Position numbers and translations under genes: made by a program. This document shows, piece by piece, positions 57,848-64,000 of a stretch of DNA of 64,000 nucleotides. The stretch's first letter is position 1. Each line of letters opens with the position of its first letter. The notes below the pieces were generated by a model that worked only from the letters and a program-made list of their open reading frames with translations, did no database searches and had not been told where the DNA came from. Origin of the DNA: an uncultured Eubacteriales bacterium. GTDB taxonomy: Bacteria; Bacillota; Clostridia; Oscillospirales; CAG-382. The DNA is taken from NCBI GenBank assembly GCA_934446675.1, contig CAKSEL010000002.1:62001-126000 (forward strand), in the 5' to 3' direction.

Positions 57848-60490
57848 TCAGCCTACGACTTTGCCCTCAAATTCTGGTGTGCATACAAGCTTTCCGTCCT
57901 TTGCGTCAAGCACAAGCCCAGTACCGGCATCAAAGTTACCCGCAAGAATTTCCTTTGCGATAAGCGTTTCGGCAGAGCTTTGGAGATAACGTTTAAGCGG
58001 ACGCGCACCGTATACGGGGTCATAGCCGTTATCAATAATAAGCTGTTTTGCGGCGTCGGTAACTTCAAGTTTGAGTCCTCCGCCGGCACTTCTCTCGGCA
58101 AGGCGTTTTCTGAGTCCCGAAAGCAGATTTTCGATTATTCCGCCGAGATTTTCTTTTGTAAGCGGCTTGAACATGATTATCTCATCAAGTCTGTTGAGAA
58201 ATTCCGGTCTGAACGACGCACGCAGATCCGCCATTACCTTACCGCGGGCTTCTTCGCTTATCTCGCCTTCGGACGTTATGCCGTCAAGCAGATAGGAGCT
58301 GCCGAGGTTTGAAGTAAGGATTATTATGGTATTCTTAAAGTCAACGGTACGTCCCTGGCTGTCCGTTATACGTCCGTCGTCGAGTATCTGAAGAAGGATA
58401 TTAAACACATCGGGATGTGCCTTTTCGACTTCATCGAACAATACTACGCTGTACGGGCGGCGCCTTACAGCCTCGGTAAGCTGACCGCCTTCATCATATC
58501 CGACATATCCGGGAGGCGCTCCGATAAGACGGGAAACGCTGAATTTTTCCATATACTCCGTCATATCTATTCTGACAAGGTTATGCTCATCATCAAACAG
58601 GCACTCGGCAAGCGTCTTTGCAAGCTCGGTCTTACCTACGCCCGTAGGGCCTAAGAACATAAAGCTGCCTATCGGTCTGTTGGGATCGGAAATTCCTGCT
58701 CTTGAACGCTGTATTGCCTCGCTTACGAGTTTTACCGCTTCGTCCTGTCCGATAACTCTCTTATGCAAAATATCTTCAAGGTGCAGCAGTTTTTCTCTTT
58801 CGCCCTCAACAAGCTTTGAAACGGGTATACCCGTCCAGCGTGCGACAACATCGGCTATTTCTTCCTCGGTTACGGTTGAGCGAACAAGCATATTCTGATT
58901 CTGCTCTTCGGTTGTCTTTTCGGCATCGGCAAGCTTTTTCTGAAGTTCGGGAAGATCGGAATACTGGAGCTTTGCGGCTTTTTCATACTCTCCGCGCAGC
59001 TTTGCATTCTCTATATCGCCGGTCATTCTCTCGATCTGCGCTTTTATCTTCTTGACATTTTCGGTTGCCTGTTTTTCAGACTCCCAGCGCGCTTTCATCT
59101 CGTTGAACTTCTCTTTCTTTCCGGCAAGTTCTTCGGTAAGCTTTGCAAGTCTGTCCTTAGAGAGTTTATCCTCCTCTTTCTTTAGCGACATTTCCTCAAT
59201 CTCAAGCTGCATAATATCGCGTCTGAGGTCGTCAAGCTCGCTCGGCATGGAGTCGATCTCGGTTCTTATCATGGCGCACGCCTCATCGACAAGGTCTATT
59301 GCCTTATCGGGAAGAAATCTGTCGGTGATATATCTGTGTGAAAGCGTTGCGGCTGCGACAAGCGCGTTATCGTGAATTCTTACGCCGTGGAATATTTCGT
59401 ATCTCTCTTTAAGTCCGCGCAGTATCGAAATTGTATCTTCAACCGACGGTTCATCTACCGTTACGGGCTGGAAACGGCGTTCGAGAGCCGCGTCCTTTTC
59501 GATATACTTTCTGTATTCGTCAAGCGTTGTCGCGCCGATACAGTGAAGTTCTCCCCTTGCAAGCATAGGCTTCAAGAGGTTGCCTGCGTCCATTGAGCCT
59601 TCGGTCTTACCGGCTCCGACTATGGTATGAAGTTCATCTATAAAGAGAATTATTTTCCCTTGTGCCTTTTTAACCTCGTTAAGCACGGCTTTGAGTCTTT
59701 CCTCAAACTCTCCCCTGTACTTAGCGCCTGCAACAAGTGCGCCCATATCCAGCGAAAAGATTGTTTTATCTTTAAGACCATCCGGCACATCGCCTCTGAC
59801 AATTCTCTGTGCAAGACCTTCGGCAATTGCGGTTTTACCAACGCCGGGCTCGCCGATAAGAACAGGGTTATTCTTACTCTTACGCGAAAGTATCCTTATT
59901 ACGCTTCTTATTTCGGAATCTCTGCCGATAACCGGATCAAGTTTCTGTTCTCTTGCGCGTTCGACAAGGTCTGTGCCGTATTTTGCAAGAACATCGTAAG
60001 TATCTTCGGGATTATCGCTTGTTACGGGCGAGGTCTTGACCTTTGCAAGCTCATCTGTAAAGCTCTTTTTGGTTATGCCGTACTTCTCGCATATTCTCTT
60101 TACGGTGCTTCCGCCTTCGGCAAGCAGTCCGAGCATAATATGTTCGACCGAGATATACTCGTCTTTAAGCTCCGACGCCACCTTTTCGGCAAATCTGAGC
60201 ACTGCGGAAACCTCTGACGACGGATAAAGTTCGGAATTTCCCGAACCCGTAACCTTAGGCAGTCTTTCGATTTCTGCGTTCAGTTCTCCGAGAACGGCTC
60301 CCACAACATCTGTATTCCCGTTTTTCTGTCCTATACGGTAGACAAGCGTTCTGACAAGTCCTCCGTCGGCAGACAGCAGCGCGTACATGAGATGTTCGGG
60401 CGTAAGCGTCTGGTTTTGTTTATCACGCGCAAGGTTCTGCGCGTTATTTATGGTTTCAACCGTTTTTTGAGTAAATTTTTCTGCGTTCAT
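57848..60490 (-). CDS. clpB: ATP-dependent chaperone ClpB (disaggregase)
   Basis: An 880-residue Hsp100 protein. An N-terminal substrate domain (1-150) is followed by ATPase 1 with Walker A GEPGVGKT (213-220) and Walker B IILFIDELH, a coiled-coil middle domain (about 410-530: RRDIMQLEIEEMSLKKEEDK and AQIERMTGDIENAKLRGEYE) typical of ClpB rather than ClpC or ClpA, then ATPase 2 with GPTGVGKTELAK at about 613, pore YVGYDEGGQLTEAV, and Walker B VVLFDEVEKAH. It resolves protein aggregates with DnaK. The ATG at 60490 follows AAAGGAG. No CIRCE or CtsR box is visible; an RHH protein gene lies 45 bp upstream in the same operon. Confidence 0.97.
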   Translation of the reverse strand: MNAEKFTQKTVETINNAQNLARDKQNQTLTPEHLMYALLSADGGLVRTLVYRIGQKNGNTDVVGAVLGELNAEIERLPKVTGSGNSELYPSSEVSAVLRFAEKVASELKDEYISVEHIMLGLLAEGGSTVKRICEKYGITKKSFTDELAKVKTSPVTSDNPEDTYDVLAKYGTDLVERAREQKLDPVIGRDSEIRSVIRILSRKSKNNPVLIGEPGVGKTAIAEGLAQRIVRGDVPDGLKDKTIFSLDMGALVAGAKYRGEFEERLKAVLNEVKKAQGKIILFIDELHTIVGAGKTEGSMDAGNLLKPMLARGELHCIGATTLDEYRKYIEKDAALERRFQPVTVDEPSVEDTISILRGLKERYEIFHGVRIHDNALVAAATLSHRYITDRFLPDKAIDLVDEACAMIRTEIDSMPSELDDLRRDIMQLEIEEMSLKKEEDKLSKDRLAKLTEELAGKKEKFNEMKARWESEKQATENVKKIKAQIERMTGDIENAKLRGEYEKAAKLQYSDLPELQKKLADAEKTTEEQNQNMLVRSTVTEEEIADVVARWTGIPVSKLVEGEREKLLHLEDILHKRVIGQDEAVKLVSEAIQRSRAGISDPNRPIGSFMFLGPTGVGKTELAKTLAECLFDDEHNLVRIDMTEYMEKFSVSRLIGAPPGYVGYDEGGQLTEAVRRRPYSVVLFDEVEKAHPDVFNILLQILDDGRITDSQGRTVDFKNTIIILTSNLGSSYLLDGITSEGEISEEARGKVMADLRASFRPEFLNRLDEIIMFKPLTKENLGGIIENLLSGLRKRLAERSAGGGLKLEVTDAAKQLIIDNGYDPVYGARPLKRYLQSSAETLIAKEILAGNFDAGTGLVLDAKDGKLVCTPEFEGKVVG

Positions 60491-60535
60491 ATATATTTCT
60501 CCTTTCGGAAAATAATTCAAAGTTTAATGTGTAAG

Positions 60536-61198
60536 TCATATTATTACGGGGCGTTTATCGAGATCCGCCGCGTACATATCCGCCAGCGTCTGCGAATCCG
60601 CACCGCCTATACATGCTTTCATCATTTTATCCACAAGGCTTACGTAATCCGTAATAGCCTTTGATATCTCTTCGGGATCAAGAGTTCTGTCGCCCGTCGC
60701 GCCAAAACGTTTTGCCGGATATGCGAGAGTTCTTTCAAATCTTCCGTCGTCAAGCGAATATGCCACGTTTACCGGAAGAACCCTATTCTCTATTCTTTCA
60801 AGGCATCTGAAAAATCTTGCAAGAAGTTCGAGAAGTCCCTGCGACTGCGTTCTGAAGTTTGCGCTGAGCGTTCCTATCGGCTGTCCCGGCGCAAAGCTCT
60901 TTGCAAGCTCAACTTCATATTTCACGGTAGGGTGATATTTATATTCAAGGCTTGAGCGCACAGCCACTCTCTGCGTATTGGGTGCGAAAAACGGCACAAG
61001 CTCTCTTGACGCGCTGAGCAGCTGCTCTATTCCGCTGAATATATCGTTTATCTGCTGTTCCGGCGTTCTCATCTCCACCCGTTCGGCAAGTATCATATTT
61101 ACAAGGTTTGATCTGTTTGTTCCCATTTTATGTGCAAGCAGATCTATTTCTCTCATTACGTCCTCGGACAGCATGAGACTATACAATGTTTTTTTCAA
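60536..61198 (-). CDS. Ribbon-helix-helix domain protein co-transcribed with clpB
   Basis: A 220-residue protein starting at TTG (61198) with a perfect AGGAGG eight bases before it. Residues 1-45 (TLYSLMLSEDVMREIDLLAH, KMGTNRSNLVNMILAERV) form a ribbon-helix-helix DNA-binding unit: short beta strand, then two helices. The rest (about 60-215) is a unique domain with STANFR-like and ENRVLPVNVAYSLDDGRF segments, unknown to me. Since it precedes clpB by 45 bp under one strong promoter, it is a plausible repressor of its own heat-shock operon or a client-binding partner. Confidence 0.78.
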   Translation of the reverse strand: MKKTLYSLMLSEDVMREIDLLAHKMGTNRSNLVNMILAERVEMRTPEQQINDIFSGIEQLLSASRELVPFFAPNTQRVAVRSSLEYKYHPTVKYEVELAKSFAPGQPIGTLSANFRTQSQGLLELLARFFRCLERIENRVLPVNVAYSLDDGRFERTLAYPAKRFGATGDRTLDPEEISKAITDYVSLVDKMMKACIGGADSQTLADMYAADLDKRPVII

Positions 61199-61239
61199 GG
61201 CTCTTACCTCCTACAAAAACTTTCTCTTTTCATGTATAT

Positions 61240-61268
61240 ATTGTAGCACGCGATATATAATTTGTCAA
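61240..61268 (-). promoter_or_regulatory. Promoter of the RHH-clpB operon
   Basis: Minus strand perfect TTGACA (61263-61268), 17-bp spacer, TACAAT (61240-61245). No CIRCE inverted repeat or CtsR heptad repeat lies nearby. Confidence 0.8.
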
Positions 61269-61356
61269 GATATTTATATAAATTTCTTTACGTTTTTTGA
61301 AATTCGACTTTTTGCACAATAAAGCCGGGGCTTAGGCGAGGGAAAATGATTAATTT

Positions 61357-62270
61357 TTTCCGGTTTGGGGTAGGGTTGATTGTTTTGAGTGAGAAAAGAT
61401 AATTTACTGCCATGTGCAACCCTATCCCCCCACTTTTCGGAATCGAAAAGGTGGGCAAAAGATTTTCGCCGCTCAAACGCCGCAGCGAAAGCGCGGCTTC
61501 CTTTCCACACATCAGACTATCGTCGGTAAAATTTCCCCGCACCTCCACAACTCCCAATCTTCGCTCGCAGATGCTCCGCACTGCTCGATGGAGTTGGTTT
61601 CTAAGTAAAATTTGTTTATCTCAGCTTTAACTCTTATGCCATGTCACACTGCGGTCTGCGTAAACTGTGTTTTAGGTGCAAAAGTGCAATTTTTACGCGT
61701 TATTACGCAGTCAACAGGACTTATCTTTCGCCCAGCTTGCCTATCGGCAAGAAACTTGGTTCAAATTCTACTTTTTTGTTTAGTAAAAAACTCTGTGCAA
61801 AGTTTAATACAATGCACAGAGTATATTTTTGTATTAAGTTTTATCAAACTTGCACTTTTCCGCCAGCCAAACATAAATGTAACATTCAGCCGTAGTCATC
61901 TCGCGACAGCGAGCTGGTCGGAAAAGTAAGTCCTGTTGACTGTTTGCGTATATTAAAAGTAACACTTTTGTCAAAAATAGTTTAACTTCGTACAAAACCC
62001 CATATCCGCGCGCCTGTCGCGCGGCGATTTTGCCGTAAGCTACATGGACGTACCGTAGTAGCAGTGCGGTCACACTTGTAAAGGTAATTGAGGTGCAAAG
62101 TCCATGTTTAGGGCATTTACACTCTTTAGAGTGAAATCCTCCCATAGCCACGCTTTCGCGGCGGCGTCTGAGCCGCGAAAATCTTTTGTCACTTTTTCGA
62201 TTCCGAAAAGTGAGAGAATAGAGTTGCAATTAGAAGTGAATTATCTTTTTCAGCCCAAAATAAGCAAACA
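61357..62270. mobile_element. Foldback element B: second copy of the ~0.9-kb inverted-repeat element
   Basis: Non-coding; it fills most of the 1.25-kb gap between the RHH-clpB operon and rqcH. Outer arms of about 120 bp: the left holds AAGATAATTTACT, CTTTTCGGAATCGAAAAG and GATTTTCGCCGCTCAAACGC (up to 61500); the right (62140-62262) holds their reverse complements with substitutions. The block CTTATGCCATGTCAC through TGCGGTCTGCGTAAACT, and CCCCATATCCGCGCG with its GTCGCGCGGCGATTT partner, are shared with element A in the same order. The centre (61784-61862) differs from A. Limits are approximate. Confidence 0.75.
61708..61942. repeat. Inner inverted repeat pair of element B
   Basis: Left arm 61708-61783 starts CAGTCAACAGGACTTAT and holds CTTGCC-TATC-GGCAAG. 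Right arm 61863-61942 ends AAGTCCTGTTGACTG and holds CTCGC-GACA-GCGAG (61900-61913) with GTAG at 61892. The centre carries an unrelated hairpin, ACTCTGTGCA with TGCACAGAGT, not found in element A. Confidence 0.8.
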
Positions 62271-62346
62271 CCCGAACGGCACAAGCTGGCGGCAGAGAGT
62301 ATCCCATAGCCTTTTTCTTATTTAAGGACTACGAAAGTCTTTTGCA

Positions 62347-62408
62347 GCTTTTCTTCAGAAAAGCGCGTTTCCCCGTTTTCTTTGCAGCTTTCTCTTTAAA
62401 AAGAAAGC
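62347..62408. repeat. Tandem pair of AT-rich hairpins downstream of rqcH
   Basis: Two related units: GCTTTTC-TTCA-GAAAAGC (62347-62364) and GCTTTCT-N8-AGAAAGC (62387-62408), each preceded by TTTGCA or TTTTGCA and followed by GCG. On the minus strand they lie 44 bp after the rqcH stop and may help end its transcript. A similar core (GCTTTTCT-ACGG-AGAAAAGC) sits in element A at 27693-27712. Confidence 0.6.
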
Positions 62409-62451
62409 GCGTACTCCTTAAGCGCGTTCTCCTCGTACCCCTCGTACTCTT

Positions 62452-64000
62452 TTAGCTGCGGCGTAAAGTATCTGCGAGGTCTTTGTCAGCGGTAGCAAAA
62501 GCGGTGAAGTTGGTATCATAGACGACGAAACCGGGTTTAGAGCCGGAGGGCTTTTTAACATGGCGCACTCTGGTATAATCAACGGCAGCGTTAGGGGTTT
62601 CCTTTTGCGAGCTGTAAAGCACGGCGATCTTAGCGCACTCGGTAAAGTCCTTCGCATCAGGTTCATCTTTTCCGCAGCGCATTACGACATGAGAACCGGG
62701 CGCATTTTTAACATGAAACCAATAATCGTCCTTTGACGCAAGCACGGTGGTCACGTAATCATTTTGCAGATTATTTTTACCGCACAGCACCTCATATCCT
62801 CCGCTTGTCACAAAACGCATGGGCTTATAGTCCTTTTTCATATTCTGCCGGTAATCCTTTTTGGACTTATTGCCCGACTTCCGCATATTTTCAAGCTTTC
62901 TGCCGTATCCGGTCATGGAAAGCTCGGTCCGTATCTGTGCAAAATCGTTCTCGTTTTCCGCCTTTGCAAGGCTCTCAAACACGGTATCTATATACGAAAG
63001 CTCGCGTGCGGATTCCTCTATCTGCTCATTGAGCATAACAAGCGCGGACTTTGCCTTGGCATACTTTTTGTAATATTTCTGCGCGTTCTGCGACGGCGTT
63101 AAGCGTTCGTCAAGCGGCACGGACACCGACGGCATATTCTCATCTTCATAATCAATAAGCTCGGCGCTTTTCATGCCCTTTTTGACAGCATACATATTCG
63201 CCGTTATAAGATCGGCGTATTTTTTCCACGTTCCGCGGTTCTCACATTCAGCAAGAGATTCCCTCTGAAGCGCGGTCTTTTTCTTTATTCTGCTTTCAGC
63301 GTTTGCGAGAAGTCTGAGAACGTCCTGTCCGCGGCGTTTTATATGCTCGTTTTTGTCGCGTTCGGAGTAAAACACGTCAAGCAGTTCGCTTATATCGTCA
63401 TACGGCTTTGTAACGGCAAGCGTTGCGTACTGACGTATCTCGCAGAATGAAAAATCCATCACCTTGCCGTCGGTATTCTTTATAAGACACGGCGAAAAAA
63501 CACCGTTTTTAACATTTGTATATATCTTTGAAAAATTGAACCAAAGCTTTTGAATATCGACATCTCCGAGAGGCGCCGAAGTATTACCCGACGCTCTGTA
63601 CGTTATCTCCCTTGCGATAAGCGGCGAAAGTCCGGCAAAATTCGCAATGAGAAATTTATCCGCAGCCGGTGCGTTTCCGAAATCAAGCGCGTTCTTGCAG
63701 CGTTCGGCAAATACTTCCTCCGTTACGTCAAGCGCGTTGATCTTGCCCTCCTGTTTCGGCGGATCTTCGTATTCAAATCCGCACAGCACCTGGCGTTTGT
63801 TCGACGCCGAAAGGCTCACCGGGTGAATTACCGACAGTATACGGCGGTTCTCATCGAGAAAAATAACGTTGCTGTACGTTCCCATTATCTCGCAGATGAG
63901 ATACCTCTCAGTAGCAAAACCCATATCGTCCGTCGCGCCGATCTTCATTTCAAGCGCTCTGTCAAATCCTATCTGCTTTACCGACAGTATATGTCCGCCC
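62452..64000 (-). CDS. rqcH: Rqc2/RqcH homologue (NFACT family), partial at right edge
   Basis: The last 516 codons are visible; the frame stays open to the window edge, so the N-terminal part is missing. The fragment begins in the NFACT-N domain (YLICEIMGTYSNVIFLDENR, VIHPVSLSASNKRQVLCGFE), followed by a long coiled coil (about 200-330, KKTALQRESLAECENRG onward) and the C-terminal NFACT-R domain (GYEVLCGKNNLQNDYVTT, DYWFHVKNAPGSHVVMRC, VDYTRVRHVKKPSGSKPGFV). The order matches RqcH/YloA, which adds alanine tails to stalled nascent chains on 50S subunits; older annotation calls it fibronectin-binding protein. Confidence 0.93.
   Translation of the reverse strand, partial: GGHILSVKQIGFDRALEMKIGATDDMGFATERYLICEIMGTYSNVIFLDENRRILSVIHPVSLSASNKRQVLCGFEYEDPPKQEGKINALDVTEEVFAERCKNALDFGNAPAADKFLIANFAGLSPLIAREITYRASGNTSAPLGDVDIQKLWFNFSKIYTNVKNGVFSPCLIKNTDGKVMDFSFCEIRQYATLAVTKPYDDISELLDVFYSERDKNEHIKRRGQDVLRLLANAESRIKKKTALQRESLAECENRGTWKKYADLITANMYAVKKGMKSAELIDYEDENMPSVSVPLDERLTPSQNAQKYYKKYAKAKSALVMLNEQIEESARELSYIDTVFESLAKAENENDFAQIRTELSMTGYGRKLENMRKSGNKSKKDYRQNMKKDYKPMRFVTSGGYEVLCGKNNLQNDYVTTVLASKDDYWFHVKNAPGSHVVMRCGKDEPDAKDFTECAKIAVLYSSQKETPNAAVDYTRVRHVKKPSGSKPGFVVYDTNFTAFATADKDLADTLRRS

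Noticed and set aside
1..64000. CRISPR array, prophage or complete insertion sequence
   Set aside because: I saw no regular direct repeats with spacers, no phage structural or integrase genes and no transposase ORF in either strand.

Overview
The window looks like a chromosomal segment of a Clostridia (Firmicutes) bacterium, probably an Oscillospirales/Ruminococcaceae-type gut or rumen anaerobe. The signs are strong GGAGG ribosome sites, sigma-A promoters with 17-bp spacers, several TTG starts, families typical of that group (DUF4317, TIGR04086, RNHCP, RqcH), DapL-type diaminopimelate synthesis and an SLH-anchored glycosidase. This placement is inference from gene content; no rRNA gene is present. 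GC content is moderate and codon use looks even along the window.

Layout. 1-7.5 kb: a secreted SLH/glycosidase protein cut by the left edge, a lipoprotein, a DUF4317 protein, an AraC regulator and a small XRE regulator. 7.6-7.8 kb: an apparent stand-alone small RNA, divergent from the XRE gene. 7.9-13.4 kb (minus): rpsB-tsf, a TIGR04086 membrane protein, yajC, an RNHCP zinc protein, uxuA and a DnaC/DnaI-like helicase loader. 13.6-19.3 kb: mnmA, tRNA-Ser(GGA), then on the minus strand wecB, a GH5-like glycosidase, an AraC pseudogene and two polysaccharide deacetylases. 19.5-27.6 kb: a complete argGHCJBDF operon behind ArgR-like operator repeats. 27.6-28.5 kb: non-coding foldback element A. 28.6-37.2 kb: a small hypothetical gene, then purA, carA, a carB-dapF fusion and dapL, and a 65-residue ORF. 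37.3-42.1 kb: MATE exporter, endonuclease/exonuclease/phosphatase protein, PstS-like lipoprotein and a WG-repeat-like lipoprotein. 42.3-48.7 kb: branched-chain amino-acid transporter livJHMGF and asnS. 48.8-54.9 kb: a diguanylate cyclase, the remnant of a second membrane sensor, a heterodimeric ABC exporter and a divergent LysR regulator. 54.9-61.2 kb (minus): YoaP-like acetyltransferase, TfoX-like protein, EamA transporter, nagB, clpB and a ribbon-helix-helix protein. 61.3-62.3 kb: foldback element B. 62.4-64 kb: rqcH, cut by the right edge.

Functional picture. The arginine operon with carAB supplies carbamoyl phosphate, citrulline and arginine; carB is joined in frame to dapF, and dapL follows, so pyrimidine/arginine and lysine/peptidoglycan precursor synthesis share one transcript. 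uxuA, the GH5-like enzyme, the SLH glycosidase and nagB point to use of plant or mucin sugars. The most interesting unexplained items are the two ~0.9-kb foldback elements with nested inverted repeats and variable centres, the divergent XRE/small-RNA pair, the CarB-DapF fusion, an acetyltransferase gene without a canonical start codon, and the RHH protein in the clpB operon.
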